Shown one piece after another: positions 7,082 to 14,656 of a stretch of 15,720 nucleotides of DNA (position 1 is its first letter; each line of letters begins with the position of its first letter). A model generated the notes under the pieces. It did not search any database. It was not told the origin of the DNA and saw nothing but the letters and a program-made list of their open reading frames with translations. Source of the stretch: Nitrososphaerota archaeon (GTDB lineage: Archaea > Thermoproteota > Nitrososphaeria > Nitrososphaerales > CADDZS01); assembly GCA_013288145.1 (NCBI GenBank), contig JABDCJ010000055.1, positions 1 through 15,720 on the forward strand. Direction: 5' to 3'. The position numbers and the translations under genes were made by a program.

Positions 7082-10000
7082 CTACGTAAACTTGAACGTC
7101 GCACTCGCAGTATTGCCATAGGCGTCGGTCGCTGTCACAGTGTATGTGTTTCCAGCGGTCAAGCCAGATGGAACTTTGAACGAACAATTCAACAGGAGAC
7201 CGAACTTCCTTGCAACGCAAGTCGCGACACTAACTCCATTGAACCTGACTGTGACTTTAGAGCCTGAGACGAACCCCAAGCCGCTGACGTATACTCGCGT
7301 ACCCGCCTTACTACTGCTTGAAGGACTGAGTAAGATCGCTGGAGGGCTCACCGAGACTTGGGTGGGAGCTGACTTTACGACTGCTCCACTACTATCACTT
7401 ACCTGAAGCTCGAACGACCACGTACCCGCCTTGAATAGATTGCCCGAAGAGGTTGAGAACAGCGATCCGGCGCTGCATGAGAAAGACGACGCAAGCGGAC
7501 TAAACGACGATGTTCCAGGCGCCTCGACAAGCCATTGACACGTGTACATCGGGGTCCCGGAGCTAAATGCGACAATTACAGAGAGCTTCGCGTTGGATCC
7601 TCCTATGACAAAAGAAGGCGAGGCCTTGATCGTCGGAGCCCTAAGCGGAGAATTTACCGTAACCAAGTCAGTTGAAGACGACACACCGGTAGACGGAGTC
7701 CCCTGCGAAGAGTCGGTGACAGAGTAACAATAGTAAGTGTTGGATGTCGGGGATAAATGGATACTCGAACCTGCACCTGCCGGAGACATGTCTGACGAGC
7801 AGGAGGCGCTATCGCCCGAGAACCATGAAATCGTGTATGGCATCGTCCCTCCAGATGGATTTGCGTTTAATGTGATAGATTGTCCGGAGTCAATAGCTGG
7901 GGATGCAGGAGTTATCGTGCCCGCAACCGGTGCGGGACTCACAGATACCAAGATTGCTGATACGGCGACTGAGGCCGCTGGCGTTCCCGAATCGGTAATA
8001 ACTGCGCAGTAGTATGTGTTGGAGGTGGGAGAAACGGAATGAGAGTCAGTCAGCATAGATAACCCGGTATCGCTAGCCACTGGAGTGGTATCCGAAGCGC
8101 AGCTCGCCGAGTTGCCCGAATACCAAGCGACAGAGTAAGTTGACGTGCCTCCAGACCAAGAGGTGGAGAGAGAAATTGATTGCCCTAAATCAATTGTCGG
8201 GCCGCCAGGAGGAGACATGCTTCCGGCCACGAGGACAAGATTCACCGTGAGGCTGACCTGCGAGGACATCTGCACTTCTGGAGTAGGTGCACTGTCGGCT
8301 ACTTGAAGCTCAAAGCTGTAAGTACCCGTCGAAGTGCTTCCTGTCGTCACAAAGTCACAAACAGCACTCACGGAATTGACACAATCTGTTGCAGGACTGT
8401 ACGAGCCCGCGCCCGGTGCTTCTTCCATCCACTGGAAAGAGAATGGCGGAGCCCCGGTGGTTGACGTACTGTCCGAAATAGTTGCTGTCTGACCCTGATC
8501 AACCTCCTGCGAGCCCGGAGAAAGAGTCACGGACAGAGCAGGATAAACCGTGATGGTCGAAGTGGGGAGGATGTTTGTGTAAGAGTTAGGCGTCGGAGTA
8601 CTGGAATCAGTCCAAGTTAGCTCGAAGCTATAAGTGTCGCCGGCTGTTAACGAGTTAGCCGGTACGGTGCAAGAATAGTTGGTCCCCTGAACGCCGGTCG
8701 AGATCGGCGCGCCGCACAGTGAAGAGGCGTCTGAGTAAGTTCCACCGTTAACGCTTACAAGCCACGAATAGCTCACCGGCGTATTCCCGGCGTAGGTGAG
8801 GTAACTAGAGATGGTGAGCGGTTGGTCTACGTCGATTGCCTGAGAGTAGCCGTAACTGTCCAAGTGATATCCGTCGCCCTTGTACACTGCTACGTTCTCG
8901 ACGTAAGACCCCTCGTCTGGCGCCCCCAATACATAGGTCACGGAGCAGCTCGCCCAAAGGGTATTCGGTGCTTGCCCAGGTGGGAGAGCATCGAGCGTAC
9001 AGCCGTTGAAAGTACCATCAATTGCATGATCAAAAGTTGAACCGGAGGCTGAAGCAAATCCACCAGTACCGGAAGTAAGGAAAAATACCTCTCCTGTCGG
9101 TGTACTTTCGTCGTAGCTGCTGACATCCATCACAGTGGCGGTACAGATCTCCGAACTGCTGCTTGGAGGAGTGCAAGTGATAGAAGTCGTCGTCTGGCGG
9201 TCGTATACTTCGAGCTGGAAACTTGAACCGCTTCCGTAATGAGCGCCATCTCCACCTCCATAAAACCCGGAAATTGTATTCACACCCTCGCTCCCTGTGC
9301 TCGGCGTGTAGGCAAGCGTACACTGAGCTTGCGTACTGCTAAAACTGACAAGACTGCAACTGGAGGGAGATACGAACTCGCTAGAATCGGAACCGAAGGG
9401 CCCGAAGGTTCCGCTTGAATCAGACGAAAATGCCACAGCTCCTTGTGGGGCCGTTGCGCCTGAGCTAGCAGTATCTGTGACTAGGGCGGTACAAGCTGCC
9501 TGCCCTCCGACAAAATCTGATGAATCAGAAGCTGCAAAACAAGAAATTGTTGTACTCGTGGGGTCGAGCGCTGGGGCCGCCGGCACAAAATTCGCGACAA
9601 GAGTTCCAGGTCCGTTAACGGTCATGCTTAAACTACTAACGGCGATACAAGAAGATCCTGTAACGCATTCAATTGTCCAACTGGAAAATGAGTAACCGGA
9701 GTTTGGAGTTGCGAATATCGCGTTTCCGCTTGAGCCGTCATTGTACCACGCATCGGAGCTCGTAGCGCCGTCGCTGCTGGGGCTAGCCATAAACTGGACG
9801 TAATCCTGCTTCTGGTAGCTACCGGTTATCGTAGTGCTTGACGAAATACCAAAGCCTGATGAAGGTGCAGTCGGAGAACTAAGTACGAACTGTTCACCGG
9901 TATTCGAGCTTTGAACTGTCGAAGTGTAAGAGTATGTAATCTTTGTTCCAGAATTGACTTCTCCCTCATTTACCATAAATTGCCCGACTGTGATCGGCGT

Positions 10001-10492
10001 GAACTGTCCCGTCGAAAAAGTCACAATGGAACCAATAGCGCTCGAGTCGAGTCCCGTCTCTGCGAATTTTAGGGCATAGGAGGTCTGGGTGATTGTGAAA
10101 GACCCCATCGAAGTTTGTCCGTTTACGGTCAGGTGAATATCGTAGGATCCGTCAGAGAGATTCGGGACTGTGACGCTGCAATCGACATCACCGGTGTAAA
10201 GAGCAGAGGTTTGGGACGTGCAAGTCTGAGAGGCTGGAGTTTGACCATTGAAGGTGAAACTCGAAACCGGGTAACCCGAGGAAAAGCCGGTAACATGAAC
10301 GCTCACAAGATTGCCGGGTCCGCCGGAAGATGGCGCGACATCCATGCAGACAGAAGTGCAAGTACCTGACCCGGGACCTGGGACCAGAGCATATGATGCA
10401 GAAGAGGTGGATAGCAAAAACAATAGAGCTACGGACATAAGGATGAAAGCAGTGCGATAAGATCTGGAATTGTCTTTGTACCAAAGGGACAA
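7082..10492 (-). CDS. Large modular Ig-like/TIG-domain secreted protein
   Basis: This 1136-residue protein is probably exported. Residues 13-36 are a signal peptide. Modules in order: an IPT/TIG-like domain (about 45-136); a domain with T-G-L-D-S-S and T-G-S-Y-Q (137-230); a divergent InlB-B-like repeat (231-302, with PNSGYSFSSW); two Big_3_5-like Ig domains, each with Cys pairs (312-432 and 433-553); five related PKD/Ig-like modules of about 95-100 residues (554-1050), with shared phrases such as SPTSNTYYC and YSFEL/WSFELQV-x-DS; and a final IPT/TIG-like domain (1051-1136). Such stacks make long surface stalks or adhesins. Unlike its neighbours it ends without a membrane anchor, so it is released, held by another protein, or has lost its tail. 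The start is TTG 10492, supported by a TATA-like box about 32-38 bases upstream. ATG at residue 19 would cut the signal peptide. Exact domain families need profile searches. Confidence 0.88.
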   Translation of the reverse strand: MSLWYKDNSRSYRTAFILMSVALLFLLSTSSASYALVPGPGSGTCTSVCMDVAPSSGGPGNLVSVHVTGFSSGYPVSSFTFNGQTPASQTCTSQTSALYTGDVDCSVTVPNLSDGSYDIHLTVNGQTSMGSFTITQTSYALKFAETGLDSSAIGSIVTFSTGQFTPITVGQFMVNEGEVNSGTKITYSYTSTVQSSNTGEQFVLSSPTAPSSGFGISSSTTITGSYQKQDYVQFMASPSSDGATSSDAWYNDGSSGNAIFATPNSGYSFSSWTIECVTGSSCIAVSSLSMTVNGPGTLVANFVPAAPALDPTSTTISCFAASDSSDFVGGQAACTALVTDTASSGATAPQGAVAFSSDSSGTFGPFGSDSSEFVSPSSCSLVSFSSTQAQCTLAYTPSTGSEGVNTISGFYGGGDGAHYGSGSSFQLEVYDRQTTTSITCTPPSSSSEICTATVMDVSSYDESTPTGEVFFLTSGTGGFASASGSTFDHAIDGTFNGCTLDALPPGQAPNTLWASCSVTYVLGAPDEGSYVENVAVYKGDGYHLDSYGYSQAIDVDQPLTISSYLTYAGNTPVSYSWLVSVNGGTYSDASSLCGAPISTGVQGTNYSCTVPANSLTAGDTYSFELTWTDSSTPTPNSYTNILPTSTITVYPALSVTLSPGSQEVDQGQTATISDSTSTTGAPPFSFQWMEEAPGAGSYSPATDCVNSVSAVCDFVTTGSTSTGTYSFELQVADSAPTPEVQMSSQVSLTVNLVLVAGSMSPPGGPTIDLGQSISLSTSWSGGTSTYSVAWYSGNSASCASDTTPVASDTGLSMLTDSHSVSPTSNTYYCAVITDSGTPAASVAVSAILVSVSPAPVAGTITPASPAIDSGQSITLNANPSGGTMPYTISWFSGDSASCSSDMSPAGAGSSIHLSPTSNTYYCYSVTDSSQGTPSTGVSSSTDLVTVNSPLRAPTIKASPSFVIGGSNAKLSVIVAFSSGTPMYTCQWLVEAPGTSSFSPLASSFSCSAGSLFSTSSGNLFKAGTWSFELQVSDSSGAVVKSAPTQVSVSPPAILLSPSSSSKAGTRVYVSGLGFVSGSKVTVRFNGVSVATCVARKFGLLLNCSFKVPSGLTAGNTYTVTATDAYGNTASATFKFT

Positions 10493-10523
10493 GTGATTAA
10501 CAACTCCCGCGTGCCGTCGAGAT

Positions 10524-10537
10524 GTTAAATTATTTTA
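10524..10537 (-). promoter_or_regulatory. TATA-like box for the large Ig-like gene
   Basis: Reads TAAAATAATTTAAC on the minus strand, ending 32 bases before the TTG at 10492. It predicts a leader of about 10 bases and no Shine-Dalgarno site, like the gene at 6170. Confidence 0.45.
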
Positions 10538-10626
10538 GTACAAAGAGTATCGGGATACGATATTCCCTCCAAACGGGATCGCTGGCCAATCTTTTGCCCA
10601 GAACAGACTTTGGTACGGGGGGATGA

Positions 10627-10821
10627 TCACCTAAGCGAAGGGGAGTACATCGGCCTCAAAAGTCGTAGAGACCAAAACACCCCCAACTCTGTAGCTCCCT
10701 GCTTCGCTAGGATTCCATGTTCTACTAGTAAATTCGTGCTCAAATCCCACATTCCGCCCGCCGGATAATTCTGCCCAGATAATTTACCGGTAAAAGAAAA
10801 GGACGTGATTTTCCAATATTT
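10627..10821 (-). pseudogene. Possible broken small gene with in-frame TAG
   Basis: On the minus strand an ATG at 10845 gives MKYKIIP and a TAG at 10822-10824, after which the same frame stays open for 64 residues to a TGA at 10627-10629. The product looks natural and beta-rich: KYWKITSFSFTGKLSG, then MWDLSTNLLVEHGILAKQG, then LGVFWSLRLLRP. An internal ATG at 10752 could give a 41-residue peptide. I do not recognise the family. The reading suggests a short gene or gene end interrupted by a nonsense mutation, but an open frame of this length can also arise by chance. Confidence 0.3.
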
Positions 10822-10854
10822 CTAGGGAATAATTTTGTATTTCATACTAGGCTC

Positions 10855-10872
10855 GGTGGACTTACATCCACC
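10855..10872. repeat. Perfect 6-base inverted repeat, 6-base spacer
   Basis: GGTGGA, spacer CTTACA, TCCACC. It lies just upstream of the ATG at 10845 on the minus strand. It could be a small hairpin in that leader or an operator for a dimeric regulator. It is short enough to be chance. Confidence 0.3.
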
Positions 10873-11045
10873 AAATTGACTTCGATCATTTAGAAAAAAT
10901 TTGGAGAGTGAGTAAGGCGAGCTGATAGGGAGGAGCTCACGACTCAGTGCACGCACTATCCTTTCCCCTCTTCTAAATTCATCTAATTACTTCTCCTTCG
11001 AGGCTGCTGTCAACTAGATCCGTCGCAGTGGACAAAGAAAGCTGC
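10873..11045. other. Intergenic stretch below the intact dehydrogenase
   Basis: No gene is seen. An imperfect pairing of GTGAG (around 10908) with CTCAC (around 10936) encloses a purine-rich loop. There is no clear oligo-T run for termination of the minus-strand dehydrogenase. Confidence 0.25.
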
Positions 11046-11765
11046 CTAACCTCTCCCAAGATAAGCTTGTGTTACTGGAAGTACAATTGTTTCGAGCATG
11101 TTGACATGAGATGGCAAAGTTGCCATAGTCAACACGGCGTTCACAAAGTCCTTAACAGCCATGACTGGTTCACCAGGATTCGGATCCATTTCAGTCGCAA
11201 CGTTTCCTGGATGGAGACAACTCGCCACCACGCCGTAACTTCGCCCTTCCAATGCAGTAGCTCTCGTCAGGGCTGCAAGCCCCCTCTTTGAGCATGCATA
11301 AGCGACCGAATTGGGACGCGGTACCTGCGCTGAGATACTTCCGATATTGATGATTCGGCCGCCTCTCTGAGGTTTCATGATCTTCAAAGCCTCGCGCGTG
11401 CAAAGAAAAGGACCAGTCAAGTTAGTGTCTAGAGTTCTATGCCACATCTCCAAAGTTGTTTCTTCAATCGGTGCGGTCACGCCTGTCCCAGCATTATTCA
11501 CAAGTATGTCCAGACGACCAAATTCCGATTTGGTTCTCTCAAATAACGCAATGACCTCTTTTTCGTTTCTGACATCCGTCGGGACAGCTATTGCAGACCC
11601 TCTTCCTTTCGACTGCAGTTCATCTCTTGCCTGATCAAGCTTCATCTGATTGCGTGCTGCAAGAACCAATTTTGCTCCTTCATCTACAAAGACATCCGCA
11701 ATACCTCGACCAATCCCACTACTGGCTCCTGTAACAATAGCTACCTTGTCCCTAAGTAGATCCAT
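11046..11765 (-). CDS. Classical short-chain dehydrogenase/reductase (intact)
   Basis: A cytoplasmic NAD(P)-dependent oxidoreductase of 239 residues, the usual size of classical SDRs. Visible from the N-terminus: the Rossmann motif T-G-A-S-S-G-I-G (12-19); A-A-R (36-38), where Arg38 suggests NADP(H); Asp64 with the D-V pair; N-N-A-G (90-93); and catalytic Asn115, Ser143 (or 145), Tyr156 and Lys160 (Y-A-C-S-K). The substrate cannot be read from sequence; it resembles 3-oxoacyl reductase-like and alcohol/ketone SDRs. The frame opens at TTG 11780, but a GAGGTG Shine-Dalgarno site at 11773-11778 lies 4 bases before one ATG (11768) and 7 before the next (11765). I chose 11765 for its spacing. A MarR-like fragment lies divergently upstream, and the second, broken SDR is 414 bases away on the same strand. 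Confidence 0.93.
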   Translation of the reverse strand: MDLLRDKVAIVTGASSGIGRGIADVFVDEGAKLVLAARNQMKLDQARDELQSKGRGSAIAVPTDVRNEKEVIALFERTKSEFGRLDILVNNAGTGVTAPIEETTLEMWHRTLDTNLTGPFLCTREALKIMKPQRGGRIINIGSISAQVPRPNSVAYACSKRGLAALTRATALEGRSYGVVASCLHPGNVATEMDPNPGEPVMAVKDFVNAVLTMATLPSHVNMLETIVLPVTQAYLGRG

Positions 11766-11772
11766 CATACTG

Positions 11773-11778
11773 CACCTC
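11773..11778 (-). promoter_or_regulatory. Shine-Dalgarno site that sets the SDR start
   Basis: GAGGTG on the minus strand matches the anti-Shine-Dalgarno CACCTC of archaeal 16S rRNA. It overlaps the upstream TTG start option, so translation must begin at the ATG at 11768 or, more likely, 11765. Confidence 0.65.
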
Positions 11779-11807
11779 AATAACTCGATAGTGCGAGAAA
11801 GTCTTGA

Positions 11808-11951
11808 GTAGTTTCTTCAGTTTTTCCCTCTTCCATTGAGATAGTTACCGAGAGGATGATGAAAGGCATTACAAAGGAAGAAGAAGCACAGCCGGTCGAA
11901 GTATTGAAAAAAATGCTGGGACAACTTGAATCAGAAGAGAATTCAGTTTAA
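11808..11951 (+). pseudogene. MarR-like regulator C-terminal fragment
   Basis: A plus-strand frame, open from a TGA at 11805 to TAA 11949-11951. Its end, MMKGITKEEEAQPVEVLKKM followed by L-G-Q-L-E-S-E-E, resembles the last helices of MarR-family repressors, where a G-[LI]-[ST]-x-E-E-x-x-x-L-x-x-L-L-x-K-L pattern precedes the C-terminus. The winged-helix DNA-binding part is absent, because the region to the left is the dehydrogenase start. From the ATG at 11859 it could still encode a 30-residue helical peptide. MarR genes often sit divergently from the enzymes they control, so this may be the remains of the dehydrogenase's regulator. The match is short and from memory of the family pattern. 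Confidence 0.35.
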
Positions 11952-12179
11952 CGTAGAGATTCGCACCTTGTTCGTCGGCTAGAGCTGCTCCGGGAAACCC
12001 TGAATTCAAGCGTCCAACTTAGTACGAGCGATCCTATGTGACCGAACTTTCATGGTTTGGGCATTCTAGTAAATCTCTCTCGTCGAGGTTTGAAGCGGGG
12101 CTTGATGTTATAATAGCGGGTATGAGACTTTCGTCCGACTAGATCGTCAACGCGACTCTTATACCAAGGGACAAATGGG
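11952..12179. other. Spacer between the two dehydrogenase genes
   Basis: I see no gene here. A GTTATAATA stretch near 12107-12115 resembles a plus-strand TATA element, but no credible gene follows it on that strand. Confidence 0.25.
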
Positions 12180-12970
12180 TTAGCGCGCGGTCCAACCACC
12201 ATCAATAAGAATCGTCTCACCGGTTATCAGGGAGGCTGCATCCGACGCGAGAAAAACGACCGCCCCAGCCACATCCATCGGTTCACCGATGCGATGTAGT
12301 GCGGCGATTCGCTCCAAGACCTCGGCGCGGGCGTCCGGATTCGCCAGATAACTTTCGGTGCCGGGAGTCCGAATGAAAGTTGGGGCAACCGCGTTTACGG
12401 TAATATTGTACCTTCCCCATTCGACCGCAAGGCACTTTGTGAGGTGAGAGATGGCAGCTTTGGTCATGCAATACACGGACTCGCCGGGCAGGGCAACGAA
12501 TCCAGCTTGCGAACTCATATTGATGATGCGGCCGTATTTCTGCCCGATCATGATTCGCCCAGCGCTTTGACTGGCGAAGAAAGTACCTTTCAGATTGACG
12601 GCAAGGGTCACATCAAAATCTTGTTCGCGGACGTTCTCAGCGGGATTTTCTGGCCCAATACCGGCGTTGTTAACCAGAATGTCGATGCGCCCGAAGTGCG
12701 CCGAGCTTCTTCGATAGCATCGCGAACTTGATCCGGGTAAGCCATGTCCATCTGCAAAGGAAGGGCCTGCCGTCCGAGGGCTGCTATTTCTCTAGGAAGG
12801 TCGCCGTGGGCGTTTGAATCGCGCAAGCCGAGTGCAACATCGGCGCCGGCGTGGGCCATTGCGAGCGATATAGCACGACCAATGCCGCGGGCGGAGCCCG
12901 TCACGAGCGCTATTTTGCCATTAAGATCAAAAGTAGGGAATTCCATTGGGGAGGAGTTGCCGCCTTCCAT
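12180..12970 (-). pseudogene. Short-chain dehydrogenase/reductase interrupted by a one-base frameshift
   Basis: Two overlapping minus-strand frames (12608-12970 and 12180-12611) are halves of one classical SDR. Adding one base in the CGCACTTCGGGCGC stretch (about 12694), so that it reads act-ttc-ggg, restores 263 residues and the expected F-G-R-I-D-I-L-V-N-N-A-G. The restored protein has T-G-S-A-R-G-I-G (24-31), N-N-A-G (101-104), catalytic Asn126, Ser154, Tyr167 and Lys171 (Y-C-M-T-K), and the usual D-G-G-W end. It resembles FabG-type 3-oxoacyl reductases or glucose dehydrogenase-like SDRs; the substrate is unknown. The ATG at 12970 has GAGG 7 bases upstream and a TATA box. Because everything else is intact, this is either a very recent mutation or a sequencing/assembly error. 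It is unrelated in detail to the SDR at 11046-11765, so not a tandem copy. Confidence 0.9.
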
Positions 12971-13000
12971 GCGAGATCCTCAAGGGCATTCCTTGGGCGT

Positions 13001-13009
13001 GTTAATAAG
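13001..13009 (-). promoter_or_regulatory. TATA box for the broken dehydrogenase gene
   Basis: Reads CTTATTAAC on the minus strand, ending about 30 bases before the ATG at 12970. It shares TTATTAAC with the box before the surface gene at 6170. The GAGG at 12978-12981 would be at the very 5' end of the RNA. Confidence 0.45.
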
Positions 13010-13235
13010 TCGAACAGACCCATGGCTATCTCATCGTGGGCGCCCTCTATTTCGTGGAATTTAGGGCACCCATGGTTTTACTGGCAAATGTGTGCTCATC
13101 TTAGATCCCATCGTCCGCCGGTACTGGTATGAAGGACAAGTTTACCCCTTGGATTGGGTTCCGATGGGGATTCCACGCACGTATTTAGTACGAAAAAAAG
13201 AAGGGCAACAGCCTCGGTGCCCGCACAGAGATAAG

Positions 13236-13661
13236 CTACCTTTTCCCGTACACTCGAAAAGTATTTTCACCCTTGACGGGGTCGTACTCGCCTTCGACCC
13301 GAGCTTTTATTCCGTTCAGCCATGCGAGCTTCTTCGATTGGGTCTGGAAGGTGGTTTCTCCCGCGAAATGATTGTGAGTGGGGCTGTCAATGAAACTCTT
13401 CCCCTTGTAGTACAAGAGGATAGTGTCACCGTCGCTGGTGGTGTCGATCTGTCGCACTACGTAGTCAATGGTTCTATCCGGCTTTGCCAGAAGGTTGATC
13501 GTCCCGTAGAAGCTGGCGTTGTACACACCCTTGCTCTCTCCCTCGATATTGTCCTCGAGTCTGATGCCTTCGGGCGAGAAGTCTTTGATCGTTCTGGTCG
13601 TGTTCTTCCCCTTCAACTCTAAGAGGAGCTCCTCTTTTGTGTCCGCATTTTGTGATTCCAT
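13236..13661 (-). CDS. Small beta-rich protein, possibly calycin/DUF3224-like barrel
   Basis: This 141-residue protein has no signal peptide and no cysteines, so it is probably cytoplasmic. After a charged helical N-terminus (about 1-20), it alternates short beta strands with Gly/Asp/Thr turns. The phrases E-G-E-S-K-G-V-Y-N-A-S-F-Y-G-T (about 40-54), G-D-T-I-L-L-Y-Y-K-G-K (about 78-88) and K-A-R-V-E-G-E-Y-D (about 118-126) recall the small calycin-like barrels of the DUF3224/allene-oxide-cyclase type, where a 'gdgd-l-y-G' strand and a 'G-ig-v-x-G-ey' strand recur. This is a fold-level impression only. The ATG at 13661 has one of the best Shine-Dalgarno sites in the window. It lies 66 bases after the DUF6081-like gene on the same strand and is probably co-transcribed. 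A long plus-strand frame (13092-13622) over it is rejected as a shadow. Confidence 0.78.
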   Translation of the reverse strand: MESQNADTKEELLLELKGKNTTRTIKDFSPEGIRLEDNIEGESKGVYNASFYGTINLLAKPDRTIDYVVRQIDTTSDGDTILLYYKGKSFIDSPTHNHFAGETTFQTQSKKLAWLNGIKARVEGEYDPVKGENTFRVYGKR

Positions 13662-13670
13662 TCCTTTGAT

Positions 13671-13680
13671 TCACCTCCTC
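13671..13680 (-). promoter_or_regulatory. Near-perfect Shine-Dalgarno site
   Basis: GAGGAGGTGA on the minus strand, 9 bases before the ATG at 13661, complements the archaeal 16S 3' end (ATCACCTCCT) over nine bases. It fixes both the strand and the start of the 141-residue gene and suggests it is translated from within a longer message. Confidence 0.8.
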
Positions 13681-13727
13681 AGAGCTTGGTAAGATCCCAC
13701 AGCCATCTTGCACTCAGCGCTAAAACT

Positions 13728-14636
13728 TCATCTTGATTGCGTAGTAACCTCAAAGTCCTTGAACGTACCAACTGCCCCCTGCCCGAATAATCGTTCCGTC
13801 ATCGGAAATGAAACACTGAGATCTGGCCTGTCGGGGTGTTGAAACGGAAACGCGTCAAGGCAGCTGAAAAGACCGTGCCCAATTAGAAATTCATCGATTG
13901 TGAGTTGCTCGCCCGGGCCGAGTGAAGGATACGTTCCCGTGTACGGCACACCCTGAACATCTAGAGGGATTCCGACCCGATCTACATGCGTGAAAAGCTG
14001 GTAGTCAATGAAATATTCCACCGACGATACATCTCTGCCACGAACATAGCGGATCGAAAAATGATGGGTGCCCGCCGTGATGGGTGTTTCTTTGATAATC
14101 TGGGTGTAAGCTTTGTCAAGTCCAAAGTTGGCGACACTCGTGACGGAAGAAGGCAATCGTTCAATCAACGCGAAAGCGTGTCCACCCGAAACAAACCAGT
14201 CGAAAAGCTGCATGTTTGATCCGGTCATGTTCATCATTGCACTCGCCTGCTGTCCTTCGAGCGTGGGTTTCGCGTACGGGAGAGTACATTTCTGATCGAT
14301 TGATGAGAAACTGCCCGACGGGCCATAACAACCGTGGATCACTCGACCCGGCTCGGTGCCTGGTGTTTGAGAATTGATGTCGACCGCGAGTTCGAATGAG
14401 CCATTCTTCGGTACAACGAATGACTGTGTGCTAAGCCGAAAGTGTTTGATGTGATCGTATACACCCGAGTCAGCGCCGGTCTTGAACGGCGTGGCGCGCA
14501 AGATTACTGCATTTTCGGACACCTCCGCTGATCCTTCCCCGGGTCCGTACGGAGCTGTCCAGCGTCGATTGTACTCAGATTGATCTTTCCATCCGTAGCT
14601 AATTACACCACTGGACGGTTTCGGTTCATCGAGCAA
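13728..14636 (-). CDS. DUF6081-family-like protein
   Basis: A 302-residue protein of unknown function, with no signal peptide or membrane span. Landmarks match DUF6081 proteins known mainly from actinomycetes: F-E-L-x-V-D-I (81-87); D-W-F-V-S-G-G-H-A-F-A-L-I-E-R-L-P (146-162), equivalent to the family's D-F-F-x-T-x-x-x-Y-A-x-Y-E-R-L-P; I-R-Y, V-E-Y-F-I-D, and H-V-D-R-V-G (195-222); G-H-G-L-F-S-C-L-D (253-261); and R-L-F-G-Q-G near the end (282-287). The alternating strands suggest a jelly-roll or concanavalin-like sandwich, as in sugar-binding and glycosidase-like proteins; no catalytic residues are identified. The only start is TTG 14636, because a TGA lies four codons upstream; GAGGTTGA at 14646-14653 supports it. 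It sits between the membrane mini-ORF and the small beta protein in an apparent operon below an MFS exporter. Presence in an archaeon hints at lateral transfer. Confidence 0.83.
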   Translation of the reverse strand: MLDEPKPSSGVISYGWKDQSEYNRRWTAPYGPGEGSAEVSENAVILRATPFKTGADSGVYDHIKHFRLSTQSFVVPKNGSFELAVDINSQTPGTEPGRVIHGCYGPSGSFSSIDQKCTLPYAKPTLEGQQASAMMNMTGSNMQLFDWFVSGGHAFALIERLPSSVTSVANFGLDKAYTQIIKETPITAGTHHFSIRYVRGRDVSSVEYFIDYQLFTHVDRVGIPLDVQGVPYTGTYPSLGPGEQLTIDEFLIGHGLFSCLDAFPFQHPDRPDLSVSFPMTERLFGQGAVGTFKDFEVTTQSR

Positions 14637-14645
14637 ATTTCTTTT

Positions 14646-14653
14646 TCAACCTC
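14646..14653 (-). promoter_or_regulatory. Shine-Dalgarno site for the TTG-start DUF6081-like gene
   Basis: GAGGTTGA on the minus strand, 9 bases before the TTG at 14636, supports that unusual start codon and argues against a deleted N-terminus. Confidence 0.55.
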
Positions 14654-14656
14654 GAT

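Noticed and set aside
6903..7121. Plus-strand open frame of 72 codons
   Set aside because: It shows no family signal, overlaps the end of the large minus-strand gene, and is antisense to the zinc-ribbon relic.
7082..10492. Amber (TAG) recoding, for example by pyrrolysine, linking genes to in-frame extensions here and at 10822-10824
   Set aside because: TAG is the ordinary stop of several genes in the window (2816-2818, 3094-3096, 7082-7084, 11046-11048), and most show no coding continuation. No pyrrolysine machinery is visible. Decay is simpler.
10680..10780. Possible tRNA T-arm (GCTCAAATCCCA) in the intergenic region
   Set aside because: No matching acceptor stem, anticodon arm or D-arm could be folded around it on either strand.
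11046..12970. The two dehydrogenases as a tandem duplication
   Set aside because: They differ in length, cofactor-loop sequence and C-terminal ends (D-G-G-W in one only), so they are separate SDR lineages.
13092..13622. Long plus-strand open frame of 176 codons
   Set aside because: It lies mostly antisense to the 141-residue gene, which has a nearly perfect Shine-Dalgarno site and a coherent beta-rich sequence. The plus-strand product shows no family features.
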